Positions 45,235 to 53,997 are shown, numbered from the stretch's first letter. The stretch is 64,000 nt of DNA from Pseudomonadota bacterium (GCA_023419535.1 JAEZXX010000046.1:62001-126000); one strand, 5' to 3'. The notes: generated by a model not told the origin, from the letters alone. A program made the numbers and translations.

Positions 45235-45926
45235 GGCGCGCCAAGCCGCTCGACGGGCTGGAGGCGCTGATCAGCATCGAGTTCCGCGACAAGGCGCGCG
45301 CCGAGCGGGCGCTCACCCACGCGAGCCTCAAGCTGAAGGGCGCGCGCAACTACGAGCGACTGGAGTTCCTGGGCGACCGGGTGCTGGGCCTCGCCGTCGC
45401 CGAGAAGCTCCTGTCGCTCTATCCCGATTCGGACGAGGGGGAGCTTTCGGTGCGCCTCAACGCGCTCGTCTCGGCCGAGACCTGCGCCGAGATCGCCGAC
45501 GAGATCGGCCTGACGCCCTACATCCGGCACGGCGGGGACGTGCGCAAGACCGACGGCAAGCACTCCCGCAACATCCGCGCCGACGTCGTCGAATCCCTGA
45601 TCGCGGCGATCTATCTCGACCACGGCCTGGAGACGGCGCGCGACTTCGTGCTGCGGCAGTGGGACGGGCGGTTGGCCGACGTGTCCCTTTCGCGGCGCGA
45701 CCCCAAGACCGAGCTGCAGGAATGGTCGCACAAGCGCTCCGGCAAGGTTCCCCTCTACGAGCTGCTCGACCGTTCCGGACCGGACCACGATCCGATCTTC
45801 ACCGTCCGCGCCGCCGTCGAGGGCGTGAAGCCCGCCGAAGGGCGCGGCAAGTCCAAGCGTGCCGCCGAGCAGGAGGCCGCCGAGGCGCTTTTGAAGCGCG
45901 AAGGCGTCTGGAGCGACGGGCGCTGA
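45222..45926 (+). CDS. rnc: Ribonuclease III
   Basis: The 234-residue enzyme cleaves double-stranded RNA, including rRNA precursors. The signature ERLEFLGDRVLGL is near residue 45 and the second acidic site is in IRADVVESLIAAIYLD. A double-stranded RNA-binding domain occupies residues 160-230 (DPKTELQEW to KRAAEQEAAEALL). The start overlaps lepB by 13 bases, so the two are translationally linked. Confidence 0.95.
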   Translation: MAQLRRAKPLDGLEALISIEFRDKARAERALTHASLKLKGARNYERLEFLGDRVLGLAVAEKLLSLYPDSDEGELSVRLNALVSAETCAEIADEIGLTPYIRHGGDVRKTDGKHSRNIRADVVESLIAAIYLDHGLETARDFVLRQWDGRLADVSLSRRDPKTELQEWSHKRSGKVPLYELLDRSGPDHDPIFTVRAAVEGVKPAEGRGKSKRAAEQEAAEALLKREGVWSDGR

Positions 45927-45984
45927 GCGCGGAGAGCGCCGTGCGTCCTTTCGGACGCACGAAGGTTGCTCTCGCTCTGTGAAC

Positions 45985-46037
45985 CTACGCATCGCGCTTT
46001 CCGAAAGTCGATTCCGACTTTCGGGCCGATGCTGTAG
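45985..46037. repeat. Palindromic repeat, copy 2, between rnc and era
   Basis: Outer arms CTAC-GCATCG (45985-45994) and CGATGC-T-GTAG (46027-46037) enclose a perfect 10-base-pair hairpin, CCGAAAGTCG and CGACTTTCGG around ATTC (46001-46024). It is the most complete copy of the family in the window. A frame through it can be read as an N-terminal extension of era but looks non-coding. Confidence 0.7.
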
Positions 46038-46095
46038 ACTGTCCGGCTTGAGGCCGATTGCGAGGCGCACCGCGATCTCGCCAGAAGGAAAACCA

Positions 46096-47031
46096 TTGAC
46101 CGAAGACGCGACACCTCCTCCCGCCGACGCCGACGCCCGTCCGACCCGCTCGGGCTTCGTCGCCCTGATCGGCGCGCCGAACGCGGGCAAGTCGACGCTC
46201 GTCAATCAGCTCGTCGGCACCAAGGTCTCGATCGTCACCCACAAGGTGCAGACGACGCGCGCGCTGGTGCGCGGCATCGCGATCCGCGACCGCACGCAGA
46301 TCGTCTTCGTCGACACGCCCGGCGTCTTCGCGCCCAAGCGCAGGCTGGACCGCGCCATGGTCAGGACCGCCTGGGGCGGGGCGAAGGACGCCGACCTGAT
46401 CCTCGCCATCGTCGACGCCCAGCGCGGCGTCTCGCCCGAGGTCGAGACGATCCTGGAACGCCTGAAGGACAGCGGCCGGCCGGCGATCCTGGCGCTGAAC
46501 AAGGTGGACAGCGTCAAGCGCGAGAAGCTGCTCGGCCTCGCGCAGGACATCGCGGGCCGCGTCGAGTTCGAGCGCGTCTTCATGATCTCGGCGCTGACCG
46601 GCTCGGGCTGCGACGACCTGATGGACTTCCTCGCCGGGCGGCTGGGCGAGGGGCCCTGGTTCTATCCCGAGGACCAGATCTCCGACCTGCCGCTCCGCCA
46701 GCTGGCGGCCGAGATCACCCGCGAGAAGCTCTATCTGCGCCTGCACGAGGAGCTGCCCTACGTCTCCACCGTCGAGACCGAGCGCTGGGAGCAGAAGCCG
46801 GACGGCTCGGTGCGCATCGAGCAGACGATCTATGTCGAGCGCGACAGCCAGAAGGCGATCGTGCTCGGCAAGGGCGGCGAGACGGTGAAGGCGATCGGCA
46901 CGGCCGCGCGCAAGGACATCGCCGAGGCCGCGGACCAGAAGGTGCATCTCTTCCTGTTCGTGAAGGTGCGCGAGAACTGGAGCGACGACCCGGAGCGCTA
47001 CCGCGAGATGGGTCTCGATTTCACGCGCTGA
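46096..47031 (+). CDS. era: GTPase Era
   Basis: The 311-residue GTPase acts in 16S rRNA maturation and 30S assembly. G1 is GAPNAGKST near residue 24, G3 is DTPG, G4 is NKVD. The C-terminal KH domain contains KAIVLGKGGETVKAIGTAAR. The TTG at 46096 is preceded by AAGGA at a proper distance. The GTG at 45979 would add 39 residues translated from the palindromic repeat and was rejected. It follows lepB-rnc in the conserved block. Confidence 0.94.
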   Translation: MTEDATPPPADADARPTRSGFVALIGAPNAGKSTLVNQLVGTKVSIVTHKVQTTRALVRGIAIRDRTQIVFVDTPGVFAPKRRLDRAMVRTAWGGAKDADLILAIVDAQRGVSPEVETILERLKDSGRPAILALNKVDSVKREKLLGLAQDIAGRVEFERVFMISALTGSGCDDLMDFLAGRLGEGPWFYPEDQISDLPLRQLAAEITREKLYLRLHEELPYVSTVETERWEQKPDGSVRIEQTIYVERDSQKAIVLGKGGETVKAIGTAARKDIAEAADQKVHLFLFVKVRENWSDDPERYREMGLDFTR

Positions 47032-47094
47032 CCTTCGATCTGTCGGCCGCCCGCACTAATTGCGCGGGTGGTGTTTCGACTGCGGAGCGAGCGG

Positions 47095-48363
47095 ATGGCG
47101 GACGGCGACGAGGGAATGGGTCTGGACGCGCAGCGTCCGCGCGCCACCGGCCGGCTGATCGTGCGCTTCGATCCCGCCCTCGACGGTGCAGGGCGGTTCG
47201 GCATCGTCGCGAACGTGGCGGGGCGCGAGATCGCGCTCCAGGCGGCCGGCTCGGCCTCGGACGATTTCGGCGCCGCAGGGCCCCGGGAGGCCCCTTGCGC
47301 GGCGCTTCTGAGTCGGCTCGGTCTGTGTCTCGTCCCCATGGATCGCGACATGGGCACCGGCGCCATGATGCAGCGCCTCGAGGCGAGCGAGGGCGTCCGG
47401 TCGGTCCGGCCGGAGTTCTACCTGTTTCCGGCCTCGGCACCGGCACCGGCATCGGCCCTGCGGCCGCGTGAGCCGTTCCGCGACAGCCGAGGCTCCACCT
47501 GGGGCCTTTCGGCGACCGGCGCGGCGCAGAGCCGCCTGACCGGCCGGGGCATCCGGCTCTGCGTCCTCGACACCGGTCTCGATCTCACCCATCCCGACTT
47601 TTCGGAGCGGGCGATCGTCTCGCGCTCCTTCGTCGAGGGCGAAGGCGTCCAGGACGTGCAGGGCCACGGCACGCACTGCGCCGGAACGGCGGTCGGCGCG
47701 GCGCTGATCGACGGGCGGATGCGCTACGGCGTCGCGCCCGAAGCCGAACTCTACGTCGGCAAGGTCCTGAACGACACCGGCGCCGGGCGCGAAGGCGATA
47801 TCCTGGCCGGGCTCGTCTGGGCCGTCGAGGAGGGCTGCCAGATCGTCTCCATGTCGCTCGGCCGCAGCGTCCGTCCGGGCGAGGCCCGGACGCCCGAATA
47901 CGAGGAGGCGGGGGCCTACGCGCTGGAGCGCGGCTCTCTGGTCGTCGCGGCGGCGGGCAACGATTCGCGGCGCGAATACGGCTTCGTCGCCCCTGTCTCC
48001 GAGCCCGCCAACGCGCCGTCGATCCTGGCCGTCGGCGCGCTCGATCCCCGTCTCGCCGTCGCACCCTTCTCGAACGGCGGCGTCGAGGGCGAAGGCGGCG
48101 AGGTGGACCTGGCGGGCCCGGGCGTGGGGGTGCTGTCCGCCGTTCCCATACCGCGCCGCTACGCCAGCTTCGACGGCACGTCGATGGCCTGCCCGCACGT
48201 CGCTGGCCTCGCGGCTCTGTTCGCACAGGGCGACGAGACGCTTCGCGGCCGCGCCCTGTGGGACGCGCTGACGGCGGGCGCCGAGGCCCTGGCCGAAGCC
48301 GCGCGCGACGTCGGGGCCGGGCTGGCCCGCGCTCCCGTTGAAGAGGACGCGCCCACGTCATAA
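47095..48363 (+). CDS. S8 (subtilisin-like) serine protease without signal peptide
   Basis: The 422-residue protein has an intact S8 triad: Asp159 in CVLDTGLDLTHPDF, His191 in GHGTHCAGT and Ser363 in GTSMACPHVAG, with Asn289 (AAAGN) as the oxyanion residue. Residues 15-112 may be an I9-like propeptide (ending ASEGVRSVRPEFYL). There is no signal peptide, so it would act in the cytoplasm or leave by another route. A small I9-like protein gene follows after 28 bases. The pair sits between era and recO, which are adjacent or near in many relatives. The ATG at 47095 was chosen; GTG at 47068 is possible. Confidence 0.88.
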   Translation: MADGDEGMGLDAQRPRATGRLIVRFDPALDGAGRFGIVANVAGREIALQAAGSASDDFGAAGPREAPCAALLSRLGLCLVPMDRDMGTGAMMQRLEASEGVRSVRPEFYLFPASAPAPASALRPREPFRDSRGSTWGLSATGAAQSRLTGRGIRLCVLDTGLDLTHPDFSERAIVSRSFVEGEGVQDVQGHGTHCAGTAVGAALIDGRMRYGVAPEAELYVGKVLNDTGAGREGDILAGLVWAVEEGCQIVSMSLGRSVRPGEARTPEYEEAGAYALERGSLVVAAAGNDSRREYGFVAPVSEPANAPSILAVGALDPRLAVAPFSNGGVEGEGGEVDLAGPGVGVLSAVPIPRRYASFDGTSMACPHVAGLAALFAQGDETLRGRALWDALTAGAEALAEAARDVGAGLARAPVEEDAPTS

Positions 48364-48391
48364 TTGGGCGTGGACGGCGAAGGAGTCCCCC

Positions 48392-48625
48392 ATGGCGGTC
48401 TGCGACTTGGCGATCCGGGTGAAGCGTTCGCACATCGACGCGGTCGCGCAGGCGGTGCGCGGCTTCGGCCTGTCGGTGGAGCGCGTGTTGCCCTCGATCG
48501 GTGCCATCTACGCGCGCGGAGACGATGCCGCGATCGACCTCATCCGCGCGGTGGACGGCGTGGAGGGGGTGCGCGAGGCCGACACCGTCCAGCTCGCCCC
48601 GCCGCGTCCCGGCCTGCCGCAGTAG
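48392..48625 (+). CDS. Small stand-alone I9/propeptide-like protein
   Basis: The 77-residue protein starts at an ATG preceded by AAGGAG. Its pattern (alternating strand MAVCDLAIRVK, helix HIDAVAQAVRGFGL, strand VERVLPSIGAIYARG, helix AAIDLIRAVDGV, strand VREADTVQL) fits the ferredoxin-like fold of subtilisin propeptides and I9 inhibitors; the ending GVEGVREADTVQL resembles their GVxxVExD close. It has no signal peptide. The close position after the protease gene suggests that it inhibits or folds that protease. The assignment rests on pattern and context only. Confidence 0.65.
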   Translation: MAVCDLAIRVKRSHIDAVAQAVRGFGLSVERVLPSIGAIYARGDDAAIDLIRAVDGVEGVREADTVQLAPPRPGLPQ

Positions 48626-48638
48626 CGGAGAGCGAGGC

Positions 48639-49376
48639 GTGGAGTGGCGCGACGAGGGCGTGATCCTCGGGATCCGGCGCCACGGCGAGACGAGCGTCGT
48701 CGCCGAGCTCATGACGCGCGAGCGCGGCCGCCATCTCGGTCTGGTGCGCGGCGGGCGTTCGCGGCGCCAGCAGCCCGTGCTCCAGCCCGGCAATCTGGTG
48801 GAGGTGACGTGGCGTGCGCGGCTCGACGAGCATATGGGCACCTTCGTCGTGGAGCCGCTGGAGCTGCGGGCCGCGCGCCTGATCGAAGAACCGCTGGCGC
48901 TCCATGCCGTTCAGCTCGTCGCCGCCCATCTGCGGCTTCTCGCCGAGCGCGAACCGCACGTCCGTCTCTACGAGGAGATGACGGGCCTTCTGGAGGATCC
49001 GGGGGACGTCGCGCTGTCGGCCGCGCGCATGCTGCGGTTCGAGATCGCCATCCTCGAGGAGCTCGGCTTCGGGCTCGATCTGGAGGCCTGCGCCTTGACG
49101 GGCGAGCGGTCCGGTCTGGCCTTCGTGTCGCCGCGCACGGGCCGGGCGGTGACGGCGGCGGCCGGCGCGCCCTGGGCCGACAAGCTTCTTGCGCTCCCCG
49201 CGATCCTCACCGGCGGGCCTGCCGCGGACGCGCGGCGGGACCTCGAGGCCGGCTTTCAGCTGACCGGGCATTTCCTGTCCCGGCATTTCTGGCAGCCGCG
49301 AAACATCGAACCGCCCGCGCCGCGGCACGCCTTCGTCGCGGAGATGCTGCGGCGCTTTCCCGTTGCGCGGTCTTAA
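48639..49376 (+). CDS. recO: DNA repair protein RecO
   Basis: The 245-residue protein helps RecR and RecF load RecA on gaps. The N-terminal OB-fold starts VEWRDEGVILGIRRHGE with GTG as start codon, followed by TSVVAELMTRERGRHLGLVRG. The C-terminal half is helical. The C-terminal zinc cysteines of some RecO proteins are absent, as in many alphaproteobacteria. It starts 13 bases after the I9-like gene, so both share a transcript with era and the protease. Confidence 0.92.
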   Translation: MEWRDEGVILGIRRHGETSVVAELMTRERGRHLGLVRGGRSRRQQPVLQPGNLVEVTWRARLDEHMGTFVVEPLELRAARLIEEPLALHAVQLVAAHLRLLAEREPHVRLYEEMTGLLEDPGDVALSAARMLRFEIAILEELGFGLDLEACALTGERSGLAFVSPRTGRAVTAAAGAPWADKLLALPAILTGGPAADARRDLEAGFQLTGHFLSRHFWQPRNIEPPAPRHAFVAEMLRRFPVARS

Positions 49377-49387
49377 GGTCACCGGCG

Positions 49388-49420
49388 CGGCCCGACGAAC
49401 GCGCCGGGGTCGTCGGGCCG
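49388..49420 (+). terminator. Stem-loop after recO (possible terminator)
   Basis: CGGCCCGACGA (49388-49398) and TCGTCGGGCCG (49410-49420) form a perfect 11-base-pair stem with an 11-base loop, 12 bases after the recO stop. There is no T-run, so factor-independent termination is doubtful. Confidence 0.4.
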
Positions 49421-49511
49421 ATCGGAAGGGGGGGCGGCACGCTTGAAATCGGTCGGCCGACGCCATAGATGAAGTCCGCAGCACCATCGGTGCTTTTTCT
49501 TCGCCTGTGGT

Positions 49512-49530
49512 TTTGCTCATTTTGAGCAAA
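49512..49530. promoter_or_regulatory. Inverted-repeat operator before nadA (probable NadQ site)
   Basis: A perfect inverted repeat TTTGCTCA-TTT-TGAGCAAA stands 40 bases before the nadA start in a stretch otherwise rich in G and C. The NAD regulator gene at 54022-54996 lies close by. Alphaproteobacterial nadABC operons are known to be repressed by an NrtR-related protein, NadQ; that this repeat is its site is inferred. Confidence 0.65.
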
Positions 49531-49569
49531 TGGCGGGGAGCCTCGGAACGAGGTGAAGGGAGACGAGCG

Positions 49570-50691
49570 ATGTCCCATCTCGCACGTGCCGCCGCGATCG
49601 TCGGCCAAGGCCGGGCCCCGGCATTTCCGGTCCGCCCCGTTGCGGCCAATGACGGCCCCAGCGCCGCCGAGCGCTACGGCGTCCTTCCCATGCCGGACCT
49701 GACGTTCACGCCCGAGATCGCGGCCGAGGTGGAGCCGATCTACGCCAAGGTCGCCCATCACATCCCGCGCATCGAGTGGCCGATGCACGCGCCCTACATC
49801 GCCGCGATCAACCGGCTGAAGAAGGAGCGGGGCGCCGTCATCCTCGCCCACAACTACCAGACGCCCGAGATCTTCCACGGCGTCGCCGACATCGTCGGCG
49901 ACTCCCTCCAGCTCGCCCGCGAGGCGGCGAAGGTGGACGCCGGGATCATCGTCCAGTGCGGCGTCCACTTCATGGCCGAGACGTCCAAGCTGATGTGCCC
50001 GGACAAGACCGTGCTGATCCCCGACCTGCGCGCCGGCTGCTCGCTTGCCGAATCGATCACCGGCGCCGACGTGCGCCTCCTGCGCGAGGCCCATCCGGGC
50101 GTGCCGATCGTCACCTACGTCAACACCTCGGCCGAGGTGAAGGCCGAGAGCGACATCTGCTGCACCTCGTCCAACGCGGTGCAGGTGGTGGAGAGCCTCG
50201 GCGCCGACACCGTGCTGATGATCCCCGACGAGTATCTGGCGCAGAACGTCGCGCGCCAAACGAACGTGAAGATCCTGACCTGGAAGGGCCATTGCGAGGT
50301 TCACGAGCGCTTCACCGCCGAGGAGCTCCTCGCCTACAAGCGCGCCGATCCGGCGATCCGCATCGTCGCCCACCCCGAGTGCCCACCCTCGGTCGTGGAC
50401 GTCGCCGACTACGCCGGCTCGACGAGCGGCATGATCGACTACGCGCTCGGCCAGAAGCCCGGCGCCAAGGTGCTCCTCGTCACCGAATGCTCCATGGCCT
50501 CGAACGTCGAGACCGGGGCGCCCGGCGTCCAGTTCGTCAAGCCGTGCAACATGTGCCCGCACATGAAGCGCATCACGCTGCCGAAGATCCTCGACACGCT
50601 CCTCAACATGCGCGAGGAGGTCCATGTCGATCCGGCCCTCGCGGCCCGCGCCCGCGCAGCGGTGGAGCGGATGGTGAACCTTCGGCACTGA
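49570..50691 (+). CDS. nadA: Quinolinate synthase A
   Basis: The 373-residue Fe-S enzyme makes quinolinate from iminoaspartate and dihydroxyacetone phosphate. Conserved blocks include ILAHNYQTPEIFHGVAD, VQCGVHFMAETSK with the first cluster cysteine region, HPECPPSVVD, and KPCNMCPHMKRITL with the last cysteine. AGGGAG precedes the ATG at 49570. The first 40 residues are poorly conserved. It is the first gene of nadA-(coiled coil)-nadB-nadC. Confidence 0.95.
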   Translation: MSHLARAAAIVGQGRAPAFPVRPVAANDGPSAAERYGVLPMPDLTFTPEIAAEVEPIYAKVAHHIPRIEWPMHAPYIAAINRLKKERGAVILAHNYQTPEIFHGVADIVGDSLQLAREAAKVDAGIIVQCGVHFMAETSKLMCPDKTVLIPDLRAGCSLAESITGADVRLLREAHPGVPIVTYVNTSAEVKAESDICCTSSNAVQVVESLGADTVLMIPDEYLAQNVARQTNVKILTWKGHCEVHERFTAEELLAYKRADPAIRIVAHPECPPSVVDVADYAGSTSGMIDYALGQKPGAKVLLVTECSMASNVETGAPGVQFVKPCNMCPHMKRITLPKILDTLLNMREEVHVDPALAARARAAVERMVNLRH

Positions 50692-50706
50692 TGATAGGCT
50701 GAACCC

Positions 50707-51132
50707 ATGGGTCTCCAGTCGCTCGACATCTCCAAGAGACTGTCCGCCGAGGGCATCGAGCCCCGGCAGGCGGAGGCCATCGCCTCCGCCATCGTGCTGG
50801 CGGCGGATGGTTCGGCCGACAGCGCCGCAACCAAGCAGGACCTGTCGGCGACCCGGTCCGAACTCAAGCGCGACATCGCCGATGTGAAGGCGGAGATTCA
50901 GTCGGTTCGGACCGAACTGAAATCTGACATCGCGGGGCTCCGCGCCGAATTGAAGCGCGATATTGGCGAGCTCCGGACCGAGCTGAAGTCGGACATCCAA
51001 AGTGTGCGCGGCGAGATGGCAACGATGAAGTCGGAGCTGCAACTCGCGATCGAGAAGACGCGCAATCAGATGACCCTCTTGATCGCGACCATCGCCGGGC
51101 TCGTGCTTCTCGTCGACCGCCTCCCGGGCTGA
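50707..51132 (+). CDS. Coiled-coil protein with C-terminal membrane segment
   Basis: The 141-residue protein has a helical N-terminus (residues 1-45), then a long coiled coil (about 46-118) and one membrane segment (TLLIATIAGLVLLVDRL). The coiled coil contains three back-to-back 11-residue repeats: ELKSDIAGLRA, ELKRDIGELRT and ELKSDIQSVRG. The 11-residue period suggests a right-handed or hendecad coil. It resembles DUF1640/CCDC90-type proteins, whose mitochondrial relatives regulate calcium uptake, but the bacterial role is unknown. It lies 15 bases after nadA and 6 bases before nadB, inside the NAD operon. Confidence 0.78.
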   Translation: MGLQSLDISKRLSAEGIEPRQAEAIASAIVLAADGSADSAATKQDLSATRSELKRDIADVKAEIQSVRTELKSDIAGLRAELKRDIGELRTELKSDIQSVRGEMATMKSELQLAIEKTRNQMTLLIATIAGLVLLVDRLPG

Positions 51133-51138
51133 CGCGTC

Positions 51139-52716
51139 ATGTCTCTCGTCATCGAGCGGCCTCACGCCGCCGCTGAGCCGATCGCGCCGATCGTCATCGT
51201 CGGCGGTGGGCTGGCCGGTCTCTTCTGTGCCTTGAAACTGGCGCCCCGGCCGGTCCTCGTGCTGGCAGCCGCCCCGATCGGGCAGGGCGCCTCCTCGGCC
51301 TGGGCGCAAGGCGGCATCGCCGCCGCCATGGCCGAGGGCGACACCTTCGAGAAGCATCTGGCCGACACGCTCGCCGCGGGCGCCGGACTCGTCGACGAGG
51401 CCATGGCGCGCGGCATGATCGGGGAGGGGCCGGACCGCGTCCGCGACCTCCTCGCCTACGGCGTGCCCTTCGACCGCGACCTCGAGGGCCGGCTCCAGCT
51501 CTCGCGCGAGGCTGCGCATTCGGAACGGCGCATCGTGCGCGTCAACGGCGACATGGCGGGCCGCGCGATCATGGAGGCGCTCGTCGCCGAAGTCCGGCGC
51601 ACGCCCTCGATCGCGATCCTGGAGGATGCCGTCGCCTCCGACCTCCTGGCGGAGAGCGGGCGCGTCGCAGGCGTGCGCTATGCGCGCGAGGGCCGCCTCT
51701 ACGAGGCTCGGGGCTCGGCGGTGGTGCTCGCCACCGGCGGCGTCGGGCATCTTTATGCGGTGACGACCAACCCCGCCGAGGCCGGCGCCCGCGGGCTCGG
51801 CATGGCCGCGCGGGCCGGCGCGGTGATCGCCGACGCCGAGTTCGTCCAGTTTCACCCGACGGCGATCGACATTGGCGCCGATCCCGCGCCGCTCGCGACC
51901 GAGGCGCTGCGGGGCGAGGGCTCGCACCTGATCGACGCGAAGGGCAGGCGCTTCATGCCGGACCATCACCCGGACGCCGAGCTCGCCCCGCGCGACATCG
52001 TGGCCCGCGCGATCTTCCAACAGGTTCAGAGCGGCGAGGGCGCCTTCCTCGACTGCCGCGCGAGCGTCGGCGCGGCCTTCGCCACGCGCTTTCCCACCGT
52101 CCACGCCTCCTGCATCGCGGCGGGCATCGACCCGGCCACGCAGCCGATCCCGGTCGTGCCGGCCGTCCATTACCATATGGGGGGAGTCGCGACCGACGCG
52201 TCCGGACGGACGTCGCTGCCGGGCCTCTGGGCCTGCGGCGAAGTCGCCTGCACCGGTGTCCACGGGGCCAACCGCCTCGCCTCGAACTCGCTCCTGGAAG
52301 CGGTGGTCTTCGCCTCCCGCGTAGCGGGCGACCTTCGCGAGACCACCGGCGAGGCGACGGGCACGCTGCGCGATCTCGGGCCGGCGCCGGCGCGCGGCGA
52401 GGGCGAGACCGTCGCGCGCCTGCGCCGCCTGATGAGCGCCAAGGTCGGCGTAGTGCGGGAAGCGACGCTCCTGCGTGAGGCCATCGCCGAGATCGCCGAC
52501 CTTGAAGGCGAGGTCGGCGACCACCCGAACGAGTTCACCGCCGCCTTCATGGTCGCGGGCTCGGCGCTGGCGCGCGAGGAAAGCCGCGGCGCGCAGTTCC
52601 GCTCCGATTTCCCCGAACCCGATACCGGCTCGCGCCGGACCATGACGACGCTCGCGGCGCTCGGCGGCTGGATCGCCGGAGGCGCAGGCTCGGACGACAA
52701 GGATCGACCGTCTTGA
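51139..52716 (+). CDS. nadB: L-aspartate oxidase
   Basis: The 525-residue flavoenzyme oxidises aspartate to iminoaspartate, which NadA uses. The FAD-binding motif IVIVGGGLAGLFCAL is near residue 19. SSAWAQGGIAAAM, HYHMGGVATDASGRTSLPGLWACGE and GANRLASNSLLEAVVFA are typical of the fumarate reductase-like flavoproteins. The stop overlaps the TTG start of nadC by 4 bases. Confidence 0.95.
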   Translation: MSLVIERPHAAAEPIAPIVIVGGGLAGLFCALKLAPRPVLVLAAAPIGQGASSAWAQGGIAAAMAEGDTFEKHLADTLAAGAGLVDEAMARGMIGEGPDRVRDLLAYGVPFDRDLEGRLQLSREAAHSERRIVRVNGDMAGRAIMEALVAEVRRTPSIAILEDAVASDLLAESGRVAGVRYAREGRLYEARGSAVVLATGGVGHLYAVTTNPAEAGARGLGMAARAGAVIADAEFVQFHPTAIDIGADPAPLATEALRGEGSHLIDAKGRRFMPDHHPDAELAPRDIVARAIFQQVQSGEGAFLDCRASVGAAFATRFPTVHASCIAAGIDPATQPIPVVPAVHYHMGGVATDASGRTSLPGLWACGEVACTGVHGANRLASNSLLEAVVFASRVAGDLRETTGEATGTLRDLGPAPARGEGETVARLRRLMSAKVGVVREATLLREAIAEIADLEGEVGDHPNEFTAAFMVAGSALAREESRGAQFRSDFPEPDTGSRRTMTTLAALGGWIAGGAGSDDKDRPS

Positions 52717-53573
52717 CGCAAGCCTTCCCGCCGGCTCTTCCGCCGCTGATCGTCGACGCGGCGGTGCGCATGGCACTCGCCGAGGATCTCGGCCGCGCCG
52801 GTGACATCACGAGTCTTGCGACCATCCCGCCCGGCCGGCGGGCGAGCGCGGTCCTCGCGGCGCGCAAGGAGGGCGTCCTCTGCGGCATGGATCTGGCCCG
52901 TGCCGCCTTCGCCGCGATGGACCCTGCCTTGCGCTTCGAGGCGCATCTTGCCGACGGCCACCGATTGCAGCCCGGCGAGACCGTCGCGACCATCGAGGGC
53001 GACGCGCGCGCGCTGCTCTCGGCCGAGCGCACGGCGCTCAACTACGTAATGCACCTGTCGGGCGTCGCGTCGCTGACGGCGCGCTTCGCGGATGCCGTCG
53101 CCCACACGGCGGCGAAAATCTGCTGCACCCGCAAGACCGTTCCCGGTCTTCGCGCGCTGGAGAAATACGCCGTTCGCTGCGGTGGCGGCAGCAACCACCG
53201 CTTCGGGCTCGACGACGCGATCCTGATCAAGGACAACCACGTCGCGGTCGCCGGCTCCGTCACGCAGGCCCTTCGCGCCGCGAAAGCCTATGCGGGCCAT
53301 CTCGTCGCCATCGAGATCGAGGTCGATACGCTCGATCAGCTCCGCGAGGCGCTGGAGGCGGGTGCGAACGCCGTCCTCCTCGACAATATGGGACCGGAGG
53401 TGCTGCGCGAGGCGGTCGCGATCAATGCCGGCCGCGCCCGGCTGGAGGCGTCCGGAAATGTCGATCTCGACACGGTCGCGTCCATCGCCGAGACCGGCGT
53501 CGACTACATCTCCACCTCGAAGATCACCATGTCGGCGCCCTCGCTCGACGTCGGGCTCGACATCCATATCTAG
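52713..53573 (+). CDS. nadC: Nicotinate-nucleotide pyrophosphorylase (carboxylating)
   Basis: The 286-residue enzyme makes nicotinate mononucleotide from quinolinate and PRPP, the third step after NadB and NadA. TRKTVPGLRALEKYAVRCGG and HRFGLDDAILIKDNH carry the quinolinate-binding Arg, His and Lys residues. IEIEVDTLDQLREAL and the Gly-rich end (SASGN-type motif read here as EASGNVDLDTV) complete the phosphate site. It starts with TTG inside the nadB stop. Confidence 0.95.
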   Translation: MTQAFPPALPPLIVDAAVRMALAEDLGRAGDITSLATIPPGRRASAVLAARKEGVLCGMDLARAAFAAMDPALRFEAHLADGHRLQPGETVATIEGDARALLSAERTALNYVMHLSGVASLTARFADAVAHTAAKICCTRKTVPGLRALEKYAVRCGGGSNHRFGLDDAILIKDNHVAVAGSVTQALRAAKAYAGHLVAIEIEVDTLDQLREALEAGANAVLLDNMGPEVLREAVAINAGRARLEASGNVDLDTVASIAETGVDYISTSKITMSAPSLDVGLDIHI

Positions 53574-53604
53574 CCGCGGGAGGGCTCTGGGGCGGAGACG
53601 GCAG

Positions 53605-53997
53605 ATGGATCGATTGTCCGGCGGCTGCCTGTGCGGAAGTGTGCGCCTGACCGCGGAAGGGCCGCCGAACCGCGTCGGGCTCTGTCACTGCCTCGATTGC
53701 CGCAAGCACAGCGGCTCGCTCTTCCATGCGGCGGCGATCTATGAGGAGGCTGCGGTCACGGTCGAGGGCGAGCCGAGCTTCTATGACGGGCGGGCCTTCT
53801 GCCCGACATGCGGATCGTCCGTCTTCGGTCGAACGGGTGGCGAGATCGAGGTGAGCCTCGGCGCGTTCGACGAGCCCGACCGCTTCAGGCCCGAATACGA
53901 GCTCTGGACGATCCGCCGGGAAGGCTGGCTGCCGCGTTTCGATCTCGGCCGGACCTACGAGCGCGACCGCGAGCGGAGTGAGCCGTCCTCGACCTAG
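53605..53997 (+). CDS. GFA family protein (zinc-binding, first copy)
   Basis: The 130-residue protein has the GFA/CENP-V fold cysteines: GGCLCGSVRL, LCHCLDCRKHSGS and FCPTCGSSVF, which bind two zinc ions in glutathione-dependent formaldehyde-activating enzyme relatives. Few members have proven activity with formaldehyde. It lies 31 bases after nadC and may be read with the NAD operon. A second GFA gene is at 63042-63503. Confidence 0.85.
   Translation: MDRLSGGCLCGSVRLTAEGPPNRVGLCHCLDCRKHSGSLFHAAAIYEEAAVTVEGEPSFYDGRAFCPTCGSSVFGRTGGEIEVSLGAFDEPDRFRPEYELWTIRREGWLPRFDLGRTYERDRERSEPSST

Noticed and set aside
45979..46095. N-terminal extension of era from GTG
   Set aside because: The 39 codons translate the palindromic repeat; a TTG with a good AAGGA follows.
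49207..52776. Open frame of 1189 codons antisense to nadA-nadB
   Set aside because: It crosses three well-supported genes on the other strand and has no domain; long stop-free antisense frames are expected at this GC content.
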